Under the pieces are notes generated by a model. It made no database searches. It was not told the DNA's origin and saw only the letters and a list, made by a program, of their open reading frames with translations. Below, piece after piece: positions 7,944 to 20,288 of a DNA stretch of 64,000 bases. How positions within the stretch are numbered: position 1 is the stretch's first letter; each line of letters opens with the position of its first letter. The stretch is from assembly GCA_029931535.1 (NCBI GenBank), contig JAQPZY010001164.1, positions 124,001 through 188,000 of the forward strand, in the 5' to 3' direction. The stretch comes from Margaritifera margaritifera. Taxonomy: Eukaryota > Mollusca > Bivalvia > Unionida > Margaritiferidae. The translations under genes were made by a program, and so were the position numbers.

Positions 7944-8918
7944 AAATTTATGGTTGAATGGTTAGTATTTTTATGTTAGAATAGTTATTGTTAATTAAAA
8001 AATGGTTATTGTTGAAAAAAAATATGGTGTTGTGTGGTTTTTTATTGAATTTGAAATAATAATGATTATGTTCTATCTCTCTCTTTCTATCGATCTGAAG
8101 TCACCCCCCCTCTATCTATTATCTCACTGTCGATCTGAACCCTATTTTTAGGTCAGCGCAATGGATCGTGTGGTGTATGTGTTGGATAAAAAATAAAAAA
8201 TTTAAAAAATAAAAAAAGGGTTGTGTAGTGTGTGTAAGTTTTGTGTTTGATATATAAAAAAAATTTTAAAAAAGTAAAAAAAATGGATGGTTTATATGTT
8301 GGATAGTATGTTGGCGTGATTTCATCCCTTTGTCATACCCTTTCGTCTGATAGCAGGTTTTTGGGGTTTTTAGGCAGCACACAAGGCATTTGGGATAGTG
8401 TGTTAGGTTTGGGTTTGGGTTTTGGGTTTATTTGGGTTTGTATATAAAAAAATATTAAATAACAAAATATTTTTTAATGAGTTACGAAATTTTAGTACTA
8501 TTTTTTAGTCAGCCAATTTTTTCCATTTTTTTTTTTCAGGATTATTTTCAGTCTCCGCTAACAATTTCGGAAGTTTAGTGTTACTTTTAGTCTTGACCAT
8601 TATAATCTAATGTTCTGTGCACAACCCCATCGTATAATTTGTGATCAATGGAAAGTGTATCAGCCTTAAGTCAAAATACGTCACAGAACGTTTGGATGTA
8701 TTATTTTGTGAGAATTTTACATCTACGTTTTCAAAAGAAGGATTTTAGTAGACTATGTCTCCAATTCAATCTTGTGATATTTTACCGAAAAAAGAGGATT
8801 TTTTTCCTATCGATGTGATTTTTTAAAAATGGAATGTGTGATTTTGAAATTTCTTAAGGAAAATATACCATAAAAAAAGGTAAGTGTCGTGATATTTTTA
8901 AAAGTAGGAATAAAATAT
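7944..8918 (+). other. non-coding right flank of the Polinton
   Basis: No gene is seen. The stretch is AT-rich with poly-A runs, a repeated CGATCTGAA (about 8092 and 8132), repeated TATGTTGGAT-like words, and a G-rich TTTGGG tract at 8404-8440. The right terminal inverted repeat of the Polinton should lie here, but its edge cannot be placed without the left end. Confidence 0.5.
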
Positions 8919-8928
8919 TCTCTCTCTC

Positions 8929-8964
<36 letters not shown>
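8919..8964. repeat. (CT)n microsatellite
   Basis: Nearly pure CT dinucleotide run with one GT interruption. The following stretch 8965-9697 shows no gene. Confidence 0.9.
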
Positions 8965-8967
<3 letters not shown>

Positions 8968-9697
8968 CGTAATGTCAATTCTCTCTGTTTCACAAACACT
9001 AAGTTTCTTATACAATGATTTCGATTGAAATGATAATGGTATCTGTTCCCGTTTTAAGATGCCTCTCCACAAATGTTGGCAGTAGTCACAATGATTATGT
9101 GAAATGTGACGTTAGTTTTGTAATTTTTTCAAAAACTTGCAACCTTTAAAAATTGTACAACGATTTTTCTTCCATAGGTCAATCGTTGGCTCATATAAAA
9201 TCTTGAGTTTAGTTGTTCTTGTGCATGTCAGGTATCTTAGCTTTGTTCCTATTTTGTCACTGCAATGTGTCACGAAAAAATTCTAGATCTACCGTTTTCA
9301 GAAGGAAACCAAAAAAAACAAAAAAAAACAAACAAACAAACAAAACAAACAAGCACATAGCTCTACGGTGTAAGAATGACTCGAGTATGACCCATCCAAT
9401 TCTGCACTCTATAACCCGTCCTATTCTACACTCTCATTCTTGAGCCCAAACATGCGTTCATGAAAACTGTAACAATGTATTTTCAGTCAGTCCATTTCAG
9501 ACTGTCGATAAAACAAAACGTGTTTTTACTGTTCTCCCGTCTTCGGTTTTGGGAAATGTTGTAACATTGTTTGTAGCCGCAAGGCGTGTGCAGCAAAACA
9601 TAACATATCTTAAATATTTGGGAGGCATACAACAGGACCACCCTTTTTCAAGAAAGATTAATTCTATTTCCCTCCCCACACCCCACCCCACACTCCC

Positions 9698-9830
9698 GCC
9701 ACGTTAAAAAACTCCCGTACGTAGCCAGAGTGCCCCCTCCATGTTAAACTCCCGTACGTAGCTCAAGTGCCCCACTCCATGTTAAACTCCCGTACGTAGC
9801 TCAAGTGCCCCCTTTGTAGCTCAATACCCC
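9698..9830. repeat. tandem repeat, about 45 bp x 3
   Basis: Three near-identical units sharing AAACTCCCGTACGTAGC and GTGCCCC, with CCATGTTAAA at the joins. The last unit is cut short and runs into a C-rich tract next to the duplicated block. Confidence 0.8.
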
Positions 9831-10129
9831 CCCTTAACTACTTGTGATCAGAGTTGTTGTTGTTCTTGTTCTTGTTGGGGACGGGGGGGGGGGGGGTGGC
9901 GGGACCGAATAAGTTTAACTATTAAATAGCAATTGTTAGCTTTCTCCAAGAAAACATTTGTTTATAATTATGTAAAACATATATTGTACACTGTATGACA
10001 TGCCATAAATGATTAAAACTTTCAGAGTAAATTGTTTCAAAAAACGTGAAATGTTGCAAAATAATCACTATAAAATTCTATGGACAATTTTTCAGTAAAC
10101 CTATTTGGAAATCCACTGAGTTATTTCCG

Positions 10130-10770
10130 TACCTTCTCTTAACAAGAGACCCAAGTTGGTCTGAGATCTCACCTGGCTGACATCTGTCTAAATGCCGAAA
10201 GCAAAAGCAGTTGGTCAAGAAATCTGGCTCAGGTGGATATTTTCATTTGAAATTTCTTATTGTGCTGATGCTTGCATATGTTATGAAAACAACTCTTTCT
10301 AGGTATTCCATTTTCATCCATAATTGATGGCATATCAGCACCATGTGTCCTACAGTAAAAGGTCTATATACGAGGACGTTTGAGTATAAACTCGTTCAAT
10401 TCTGTTTAGCAGTTTTTGAGATAAAGTTGTGTAAATAATTTTCTTCTTTCCATAGTGGATTACTTCATGTACCAATCTGAATGAACTTTATGTCTGAATG
10501 CTTTCTGTTAAGATTTTTTTCGGAAGAAATTGGTTTAAATGTTTTTCTATTTTTAGCAACAGTGGCCATATTTGATGGTATATTAGAACCATTTGAGTTT
10601 AGCTGAAAGATCTATGTGTCAGGATGCTTTCTATTAAATTCAGTGAAATCCTGTTGATCAGTTTTTGTGACGAAGTTGTTTAAAGGTTTTCCTACTTTCA
10701 GTAACGGTGGCCATAATTGATGGCGAATAAGTATCAGTTGTGTCAAGATTAATGTAGTTAATCTATTAAT
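10130..10770. repeat. diverged repeat units around a GTGGCCATAATTGATGG word
   Basis: Units of about 150-200 bp share words such as TTGATGGCATAT, CAGTTTTTGAGATAAAGTTG and TTTTCTACTTTC and repeat two to three times with heavy divergence. The first part is present in copy B (51150-51490); the last part is not. No coding potential is seen. Confidence 0.5.
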
Positions 10771-11202
10771 AACAAGCGGGCATTTTCAGTTTGCCACCTT
10801 TAATAGCTACAGATAAGCTGCCCCTAAGTTGTACCTCATAGGTTCACTCTTGTGGCCCACAAAGTCTTCTAGCATAGCCATCTGCTTTGATTCGAACTTA
10901 CAATCAGTAATAAGACCTAACTTTGATTAATGTCATATTGGTCCATTGGACCTCAACTGCTCTTCAGTTTAAATTTGCCTCAGGCAGCCAGGCAGCAAGC
11001 AGCAGTACTAAGGAATTGTGTTGAAACCCATCATAAACATTCATATATTTCTGACTGTTATCAAAATCCGAAATTCATCGTTTTAGAAATGATTTAATTC
11101 ACCATCAGCCAGTTGTTCTCAAGTGTGGAAGAGCGAAGTTGGAGAACTCGAAGTGATTTCCTAGTATCTTTCATTTTCTAACTTTCAATAATTTTCATCA
11201 AA

Positions 11203-11590
11203 ATGCCGAGTCAAGAATCTAGCAGTACCAGTGAAGAACAATGTCTTTATTTGAGCCAGCTAAGTGTGCTACCTAATGAGGAAGGTGTTTATTTTTGGGT
11301 AAAAGAAAACATCATTAAGGCCGGCACTATAGATACCTATTGAAAGAGGAATTTCCTCGAGGCACTAACACTTTTGAAGCCTGATGATTTAATAAATACA
11401 AAGATACCACGGGGACAGCAGCAGCTAATTTTAGCTTCTGATAAGTGACTAATCGTAAAGGAAATTGCACAAGTCCAGGACAACCTATCAGAGAGCAAGG
11501 AGACATCTTCAATCCGAGGCAGTCCAAATGCCGGACAGTCAACAACAGCAACACAAGCAACTACGGTTTTAACAAATTCAGTTGCATCTA
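11203..11590 (+). pseudogene. degraded ORF with a possible SAM-like domain, only in copy A
   Basis: From ATG 11203 one frame stays open for about 130 codons except for two TGA stops (about 11341 and 11446). The first part is polar (MPSQESSSTSEEQ). The middle part reads VYFWVKENIIKAG, then NFLEALTLLKPDDL and IPRGQQQLILAS. The spacing of hydrophobic residues and the DL...IPRG...IL pattern resemble a SAM or death-fold helical bundle, but this is a weak call. The tail is Ser/Thr/Gln-rich. Copy B has different sequence here (51490-51815), including the missing PolB C-terminus. This block was therefore inserted or exchanged in copy A only. It may be a retrocopy or exon fragment of a host gene. Confidence 0.3.
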
Positions 11591-11599
11591 CAAGTCACC

Positions 11600-14330
11600 T
11601 GTGTCTAATACTGAATATTTTGTTTCATGGCATTATAAAAGTTATCTGTTTCAACATTAATGTACAAGGAATCTGTATTTGTAATGCAAAGCTTCATTTT
11701 GCCACAATATTTGCTCTTTAGCTTGTTGTAATAGAAGTCTTATATCAGCAGCTTACTTCTAGTGCTATAAAATCTCCATATACTTGTTTAAGTTTATTTC
11801 CTTGTTCTTTAAACTAATACTATATCTTCATCTCTTATTCTTCTCGCAAAATGAAAGATCGTTTTGAAGTTTAAAATATTTGTTTTGCAAGTGCATAATT
11901 TTACATTCGTTCCCTTCCTTAAATGTTCCATCTGTTTTCCAAAGACAGAATTATTAATTAACATTAAAAAGTATTTTTCAAACTCATTAGTTGCCTTTGT
12001 TCTCAATGATGTACTCAGTTATATGCATGGTTTAAATCATGACCTTTGAACCAATACGAATGTATCTTCTTTAGCTTTATTCCTAACTGAACATACAATT
12101 TCAAATTGCGATAGTGGATAATATATCTTTCTTTGTTTGTAATATGCATAACAATTTAGCTGCTGGTGGTTTTGTGCCATCCTTCTATCAATTTCTTTTC
12201 ATATGGTGACAAATCATCTTGAGTAGGAATTACTTTTTCTGGCGCCAAAGAATAATCTTTAAAATAGCCATGCAAATTCGTTGGTATTTCTAAATACATG
12301 TATACATCTAAAATTCCACCAAATATTTTCATCACTAAAATATATTAAATGTTCCTTGAATACTTGTATTTGGTCTTTGTTTACCCAAGCAAAGTTTCTT
12401 ACAGGGATTGGTTGACACGTGAAACAGCAATATACATTACGGAGATGTAGCTACCTGTTGAATTACCTTGGCTTAGCTATATCAATTTCATCACCATCTT
12501 TAGTATTATTTAAGCTATCAGGTGAGTAGGCTCCACAGTCCACATAATATTAATTATTCGCTTTAGCATCTCTATTCGTGATCATGCTGATTCTTCTTCT
12601 AATTCCAGAGTTAATCACTAAATAGATATCATAATATATAATCAAGTCTAATTCTACCTTAATTAGTTTTAAACTCACACCATAAGCTTGTTCTGGTGCA
12701 GTAAAATAAAGTGCTGTGTTGCGTTTGTTGTTATTCTTTCACACATATCTGAATTCCTAAAATATATTCTGCAGCATTAAAGTATCGTTCTTATGTTGCA
12801 GTCATGAAGATCACCAAGAGAATTCCATCTGATATTTTTCATAACACCTTCAGCATATTGGTAATCCTCTTCACAAATTCCAGATTAAGTTTTAATCAAA
12901 TGTATTTATTAGTAGTAATTCGGTTTCATTACACCTTTCAAATGAATCCATATATTCATATGGATAAATATCTTTTCCCAAAAATGTTTGTTTTGTCCTC
13001 AACATGTTTAATTGTTTCTGTGAATTTATATCGTTTCGATTCTTAGCAAGTTGATATAGTGATTGGTTCATAAACAGATATCAAGAAATCTTCTTGTTCC
13101 TTTCACGAGATCCTCTTTTCCATCCTTTTCAAATCCATCAACTATAAAATGATATTAAACAAAATATAGTTTTCATCATTATTTGGTATTATTTACACTT
13201 TTTGATCAGGATGATTTTTTTTACTAAAGCCTTGATAATAAGATGACAATCATATCCAGATAAATTATGAATAAGCAGATTATATTTTGGATATTTATAA
13301 TTAAAATTACATCCAGTATATGCAGGATCTCTATATTTTGCAGTCACGTGATCATGGTCTCGTGCTTCTTTTTAATTTTGTTTTTTGTTCACCAGTTTTA
13401 TTAATATTCTTTTAACACATATGACATATATGGTGGAATTATATTGCTTTTGGGGAATATCATATGAGAAGCATTTCTTGGTCTTGCCGTCATTACTCGC
13501 GTATATAATCCTTATCAAAATGCAAACAACATAGACCCTGGCCTGCCATCGCATAATGCGCCGGCAGATGAGGATCTATGTTGTTTGTTCTCCTGATTAT
13601 TCCTTAGAAACTGCATAGACCCAGATCTGCCGGGGCATTATGCGACGGCAGATCTGGGTCTATGCAGTTTGCAATTGATATTGATTTATACGCAAGTACA
13701 TACGGTAATTCCTCGTAAAGTTTCTGAAACTCATCTATGCAGTCTTCTCCTCTGTAAACCATAGGCTCATATTCCATTGTTAATGGATTTAAGGTAAAGG
13801 CAAAATCTTAATGTGCTTTGCCGTTTTTGTGCTCCATGTCCTGGTTCAAGTCCTGTTTACAATTACTTATCGGCTGAATAATTTCAAAATCAAAAGAAAG
13901 AACAAAGGGAACAGTTGGTTGAGTTTGATTGTTTTTTATTATTTAACAACAGGAACTTTTCTAGCATTATGTATATTGTGTTATGTATTTGGTTGCATAA
14001 TCTTTTGTGATATTTGAACTTTAATTTAAAATAAACAAATAAAATTTAGAGCACTTCTTTCAAAAAGTATTCTTTTTACCTCTCCTTTGTTTATTTGAGC
14101 CACTTTTGATAAATTCTTTTTTAAATTCTTTTTTCCACATTAATGATAATTATTTTGGATTTCATTATATACATGTATTATTAACATACCTACATCACAA
14201 TCTTTTGCTATTTCTACTTTTCTAACTGCTCTTATTTTGTTGTCTATCGCTTCATAGACATTAATAGATACATTTAGTCGATTTTCAAATGCTTTTATAT
14301 CTTGTATATTTATTGGACATTTATCAAACC
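11600..14330 (-). pseudogene. dead family-B DNA polymerase with endonuclease-VII-like segment (copy A)
   Basis: Reading the - strand from 14330 downwards, many short frames joined by stops and shifts follow a protein-primed type family-B polymerase. They include an FENRLNVSINV segment, YEPMVYRGEDC, then RDHDHVTAKYRDPAYTGCN (about 13320-13365), the signature of a recombination-endonuclease-VII-like nuclease. Next come NLSGYDCHL, YPYEYMDSFERC, a DLHDC region, [25 protein letters not shown], the conserved NNSVFGKQMEHLRK block, and TNTDS as motif C (about 11660-11690). A MITE pair at 13493-13705 splits it. Such polymerases occur in Polinton-like and related virus-derived elements; which clade cannot be settled here. 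It is unrelated in sequence to the PolB at 37149-39010. Confidence 0.75.
13493..13705. mobile_element. double-hairpin MITE
   Basis: Two strong palindromes centred on GCATAATGCG or GCATTATGCG and flanked by GCAGATCTGGGTCTATGC-type arms. The outer ends are inverted: ACTCGCGTATA on the left and TATACGCAAGT on the right. Length is about 210 bp. Equivalent copies lie at 53310-53540 and 54657-54882, with half copies at 14817-14891 and 25495-25565. It has no coding capacity and inserted into the dead polymerase. Confidence 0.75.
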
Positions 14331-14386
14331 AATGTTATATTTATCGAGTTTATAATTTTTGATGCCTATCCAGCTTATCCCTATGT

Positions 14387-14491
14387 GGGTTTATAATTGG
14401 TTTGGTGCTTTACGGCACAGCAACACAAGTAGGCTATTTAGTGCCGAGGCAATTGGAGTAAAGTGCCTTGCCCAAGGAGGGTTTATAATTG
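14387..14491 (+). mobile_element. short SINE-like insert with 13 bp target-site duplication
   Basis: The 13 bp word GGGTTTATAATTG appears at 14387-14399 and 14479-14491. It brackets about 80 bp that contain GTGCTTTACGGCACAG and AGTAAAGTGCCTTGCCCAAGG, a core common in marine-animal SINE/LINE tails. The same insert with the same duplication is at 54224-54328, so it predates the large duplication. Confidence 0.65.
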
Positions 14492-14816
14492 ATTCTATTG
14501 CATAAAGAAAACATCTATTAGCATAATTGTTTACATTTAATGGAGATTTTCACACATTTTTTATACCATCAGGTAAATCTATATATGGTTTTCCTCCAAA
14601 TTGCCTAAATCTGTGAATATGCAGAATTCAATAATTTATTTTATCACGAAACCATTTTTAATCTTGTTATTTTATTGTCTTATTTTAATTCTAGCTCATC
14701 AAACATTATTTTTGAAAATTTCACATTCAATTTATGTTGTGTTCATTATATTTCTTGATATTGTTTTGTACTACCAACCTCTATAATTTATGTTAAATAG
14801 TTTGCCAGTTATCTAC

Positions 14817-14891
14817 TGTATATACTCGCGTATAAACCTATGTCAACTGCAAACTGCATAGACCCAGATCTGCCGTCGCATAATGCACCAG
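14817..14891. mobile_element. half of a double-hairpin MITE, truncated by deletion
   Basis: Starts with ACTCGCGTATAAA and one arm (GCATAGACCCAGATCTGCCG) and stops in the palindrome centre at ACCAG. In copy B the same element is complete (54657-54882). Confidence 0.65.
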
Positions 14892-15311
14892 TAAGATTTA
14901 GCTATATTTGCACAACATTTTTACCACTTGTAGATTGTATTTCTTCGTCCAATTGAATCAAATGACCCAACTTCAAGACACACAGAACACATAATTGGTT
15001 CCAATTATATAATATAATATTTTTCATATGAATATTAGTACTATAAATAATAATACAATAAAGGAGATTATAACTATTATCAATATGGCTCTTAAAGAGG
15101 ATTAACTAGGACGTAGGCTTCACTATCTTCGCTAAGAATGCAATATTTTCTTCAGACTCCCAGCTATTAAAAGATTCGTTATATTTCGTCTATTATTCAG
15201 TGTACTTTTTATGTGGGAGCCTGCAGAGGACTGCATAAATGTTGGCAAATGGGTTGTATCAGTTATTATGAAAAGACATAGTATTCAGATTTGTAAAGAT
15301 GGTCATCTAAC

Positions 15312-15452
15312 CTTTCTCATCTCTGTTAACACCATTCCCTCAATATTCAGATCAGAGAGAAGTAGCAGGATCTTGTCGAACCAGGTGTCTTTGTCTGTAT
15401 CACTCACACTCATACATGGGGAATGGTAAACCTGGTTTCTTATCTCAATGAT
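15312..15452 (-). CDS. CXorf38-like gene, exon 2 (copy A)
   Basis: A 141 bp, 47-codon exon, phase 0 at both ends. The acceptor is ACCTGCAG (exon starts at 15452) and the donor GTTAGA begins at 15311. It encodes IIEIRNQVYHSPCMSVSD, a motif corresponding to the RNxxxHS segment that follows the N-terminal domain in CXorf38 proteins, then WFDKILLLLSDLNIEGM. It continues the frame of the exon at 16896-17387 across a 1.44 kb intron. Against copy B (56110-56250) it shows four amino-acid differences (Q/L, Y/F, T/I, D/E) and keeps all splice sites. No further downstream exon was recognised between here and the Polinton. Confidence 0.65.
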
Positions 15453-16895
15453 CTGCAGGTGAAATAATGTATTATAAATATATGTAAATAGAAAATAGAA
15501 AGGTATTATCACATACAGTCATAGCCATGTTATCAAAGTCAAAAGAATTGATTTCAAGTGTAAAGATATCGGGGAAATAAATTATAATTAATAATGGGTG
15601 TGATTTCAAGCATTCAGTGACACATATACAAATGTCATGGGACACTGAAGACTTTGAAAAAAGTTGAACATAAGCAAAATAATATTTGCTTAATTAACTC
15701 ATAATTCCCGTTCCCTTGCATATGACAAAACATTTAAATCTTCCTCGTGATTGTGAAAGTAAATGCTTTATATAGTAGACTTTTAATGCAGTATATCAAA
15801 ATGATCATTGAAGAATTAAGCGACCTCTCTAGGATCAAGACGCATGTTGTCTCCTTTACTGCTAAAGTTTATCTTCTATGGTATGCTATTTCTCTTTCTT
15901 TTTCTCTTCATTCATCAATTGGAATATTGAATTATGGGCAATATAAACACGTTATACGGCGTTATAAGTTGGTATAAAGTGTACACGAGCATGTACATGC
16001 AACACCCTGTGCTTTAGCTAAATGGATCATGTATTAATGCCAAATCAAACTGTGCCAACAACAATTAACAATGAACGGAAATATCAGCGCTATAATGAAA
16101 CTATTCATTGATAACCGACCTGAATAAAGTGGGTAAAATAAAACATTGCATCTGTTTCATATGTGATTTCCGTACAAGATTATGAAATAACAACGGGAAA
16201 TAAGACCCGTAAAAATAAGAAGATTGAGTCCAGCAATTTCATATATAGGCAGATCATATTTACAAAGTCTATAGGAAAGTGATAGACATCATGCATGTGT
16301 GCTTGTTTCAAGTTCGGTCAATACATAATTGATATATTAGCTTGTAGTGACATGTGTTTAGATAACAAGAACAGTACGAGTCAACATACATTTCTGTGTA
16401 TAGTCTTAAGCAAATACTAGGCAACAGGTATGAATAATACAGGTACATGTATTGATGGACAAAAACATAAAGAAATTTGAAACTGAAGAATTGTGAAAAG
16501 CAAAACGCACATCTGAATCACTAATCTACTATGTTGCATGTTTCACAGAGATATATATAAAGATTTGCGGAAACATTTTATATACACCCACCCCACCTCC
16601 AAGTTTGCTGGTCGGATGGTAATATATATGAAGTATTTTCAGAAAAAAAGTCTTACCAGCGATGGCTAAGTGACTTTTATGGCAGACTTACAATCAGTGG
16701 ATAGAAAGGTGAAATCCTGCCCAGACCATCCGAAGCTGGCTGCTGTGCTGTTCCTCGGTGCAAAGCCTTTCACACACATTTCCTCAGCACTAAGTAATTT
16801 GTGATATTCTAATCTGCCATTATGCATCAATCAATCAATGAATCAGATAATCAATAAAAACAACACAGTAAGAAATAATAAATATATTGACTTAC

Positions 16896-17387
16896 ATCAG
16901 ATACCAGCTGTACATTGATTGGACGGAACTCGTTGCAGTACTTAATCAGTGATAGTAACGCTGGAATGTCAAGTTCCTGTGGGAGATTAGCATTATTCCA
17001 TTGACCTTTGGTCATATAGATCTTTGCAATTTCCCAAGGTTCAGTGGACCACTTGGTAATGTCTGCGTTTTTCCAGTTGATGGTTTTTATCTGTGGATCA
17101 TCATGCTTTGTGAGAATCTCCTGCAGCCAGACATTACAGACACTGTTGATACATCTGATGGACCAACCTCCTGTGGGGCGCTGTCGGTGGATTCCTTTCC
17201 AGCTGCATGCACTACATTGATAGCGCGAACCCAGTAAAGTCAAAATGTTATCCTTGACATTACTGTGCAGTCTCCTCACGCCAGCCTCTGTGTAGTCGTG
17301 AAGATTGACTTTCAAGCCCTGAAGCGCCAAAGTACATTTCCACCAGTTCTTATACTGAGAATCCGACAACCTTGCCAGAATACTCAT
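16896..17387 (-). CDS. CXorf38-like gene, exon 1 coding part (copy A)
   Basis: 164 codons from ATG 17387 to a perfect GTAAGT donor (16895-16890). A possible 5' intron acceptor TACAG lies at 17398, so the ATG at 17405 may be intronic; copy B has lost that ATG but keeps this one. The N-terminus MSILARLSDSQYKNWWKC and the block W-STEPWEIAKIYM...ALLSLIKYCNEF match the layout of vertebrate CXorf38 and its invertebrate relatives, whose function is unknown. Four cysteines (58, 61, 79, 84) could bind zinc. Relative to copy B, amino-acid changes cluster in residues 11-75. Confidence 0.7.
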
Positions 17388-18539
17388 TTGGTCTTGCCTG
17401 TACATGGTAAAATTTCATGATATAGAAAATGAAGAAAAAAAAAAAAAAGAAAACCTGCAACAAATATTTCTTATAACCTTAAATCTAAAATCTAATTGAG
17501 ATTTAAATATATCTCAGTGTTCAAGAAAATAATACATACTGACTCGGTATTGGGAATGCAACAATTTTGCAGAAAAGAAAGATGTGACAATATTTTCACT
17601 GATTCATGTATGATAATGGGCAGATTTTGTTTTCAATAATACTGGTGTGACAAATTTTAAAAATAAAAATGAAACAACATCCCTTTCTTTTCAAAAAATT
17701 GTTTTGGAATTTGTGTTGACGCTGGACGTTCGGACAATTAGGCATGGTCAATCCATAGGCTACAGTAACTTTGTAATCTGTCCAATAAATTTGGCAAAGT
17801 ATGCATACCTATGTTCTATCTCTTCTTATTTAGTGTGGATAAAACGGGTTCCTTTGACTAAAAAAACATTTCATCTTTTGTTTTATTATCATGTCATAAG
17901 TTAGGTTCTCCAGCATCTATATTTGGCTGACCAATGGCCATTATCTCTGAAATAATAAATAAATATTAAAATGTCCAGTCTGATGTTAATGACTACCTTC
18001 CCTTACAAAAAGCCTCCATGCACGGTACCTGTATTAATTAGTGTAAGTAGTCAGAGGGAAACTTACCTTGATAAATGCTTGTGTCAAGTTACCATATCTA
18101 CTATGTATTATTTGTTTATAATTATACCAAGTCAGAATACACGCACTTGAAGAGAGACTTGTGCCAAGTCACGTTTTCTACTGTTTGTGCATTATACCAT
18201 ACAGGGTCACTAGCATTCTGCAGTATACAAGAATTCCATGGAATGATACTGTCTTGCCGTGTTCCTCTAATTTAAATCCCCAGAACCATGTATAGTCTCC
18301 AGAGTAAGAAAATCGGCCATAGTCACCTACTTTCCATGATTGTGAATATTAATTCCAACAAGAGGTCCAAGTAGGCTTGATATCATCCATCTGGCTTACA
18401 TAACGTAAGAGTTGATCATTTCACTATGCAGGTTAATGTAGTACTTTCAGAACACAACCTTGTTAAACTGTGTCCCAGACTTTATATAATGTGGATCTTA
18501 CCTATTTACTATATCATGATAACACATGTGCTCTAAAGA

Positions 18540-19680
18540 TGACATAATTAATTTTCACAGCCTCTTGCTCATGATCAAAGTCATCCAAGATTTTGATGAT
18601 ATAAACCCATTTACCAAGTTTTATAAAAATTGGATGAGAAATATAGTCTCTAGATTAAGATAGGTAACAAGCTCAGCCAATCAGATGCAAAGTATCTCAT
18701 TAGCATAGCCTACATTTGAAGTTTGATCAAAACTATTGCTTCAAGAGTGGTAACATGCTCAGCGAATCCGATACAAGATCGCCTCTTTAATATGCGTGGA
18801 TCCTGTTAAGTTTCGATATTGTCCAATATCTTGATGATATAAGCAATTATTCCAATTGTGATAAAAACTAGATCAGAATTATGGCTTCCGAGGTAGTAAT
18901 AAGCTCGGCCAATCAGATGCAAGATCACCTCATAAATATAATGGATCTTGCTCAGTATCGAAACTGTAAAAGGTATATATAAAGTTTTATCAAAGCCAGA
19001 TCAGAAATACGACCTCCAGAATGTTAACAAGCATGGCCAATCATATGCAAGATTTATTTATTAACATATGTGGATCTCGCTTATTATCAATCTCATCCAA
19101 GATATTGATGATATAAGCCCATATTTCAAATTTGATCAAAATCAGGTCAGAAATGTGGCTTCCAGAAAGGTAACAAGCTCATCCAAACATATGGAAGATC
19201 CAATTAGCATTCGTTTATCTTGTTCATTATTGAACTCGTCCAGGATCTTAATGATAAAGTTCACGTTTGATCAAAATAGGATCAGAAATACGGTCCCCAG
19301 AGAGGTAACAAACTGAGCCAGTCCAATGCAAGTTCACCTGATTAGCATTTGTGGATTTTTGTTATTATCGAACTCGTCTAAGATCTAAATAATATAAGCA
19401 TACATACTAAGTTTTATCAAAATCACATCAGAAATACGGCCTCCAAAGTGGTAGAAAGCTTAGCCAGTCAGGTGCAAGATCCCCTCATTAATATGCATAG
19501 ATCTTGCGCACTAATAAACTCTTCTGAGATTATAATGATATAAACCCACATTAAAAGTTTTATTGAAATAGGCTCAGAAATGTGGACTCCAGTGTGGTAA
19601 TAAGCAAATGTTGACGGACGGACACACGTTGGACGACGAACGACGAACAACGGACGCAGGGCCATACCATATGCTCATTT
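18540..19680. repeat. array of diverged ~130 bp tandem units (copy A)
   Basis: About eight units share GTAACAAGCTCAGCCAATCA, TTGATGATATAAGC, CAAGTTTGATCAAAAT and CAGAAATACGGCCTCCAGA. The array ends in a GACGGACGGACACACG-type stretch and CATATGCTCATTTGGCC. It is repeated in copy B (59410-60530). No coding potential is seen. Stretch 17406-18539 holds only intron-like or flanking DNA of the duplicated block. Confidence 0.8.
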
Positions 19681-20288
19681 GGCCTTATTCTTGGAGCACT
19701 AAGTTGCCACACTTTCCATTAGGCCTAACAAAGTACTAGTGTTTTCGGTTGCATGCTAAGAAAAAATTGGGTTGGTTCGTCGGAATATTTTTTTAAAAAC
19801 AACTCCCCTCCCCCTAACCCCCCCCCCCCCCCTATCATTTACTGAAAGTGAACCAAGGTTGCATGACCAAATTTTATTCCTTTTCGAAAATACCATTTCA
19901 GTATTTCTCAACAGCACGATGTTGTAGGATGGTTAGATATACACGCTCCATATAAATATAATTACTTAAATTATTTGCATTTGTCTCATGTAACTTGCTG
20001 TAAATTTGAATCGAACACTATTAGCAAGCATCATGCAAAGGTAGCAATTATTGAATCATGCTTTATGGTCTATGTCCAGAAGGCACTAAGAAACATTGAC
20101 AGAAACAGTAAATGTCTAAATGAATGTGATCTCTAATACTGTTAGCTATGAACAAGACGAAAGTTCGAATTTGTTTCTTAGTTGTTTATTTTCTAAATTC
20201 CGTTTTATGGTCAGAACATTTCTACGATCGGGTCCATATATTTTGATTAATGCTTTTAATTAAATATGGAAGTGGTTCAGGAGAAAAA

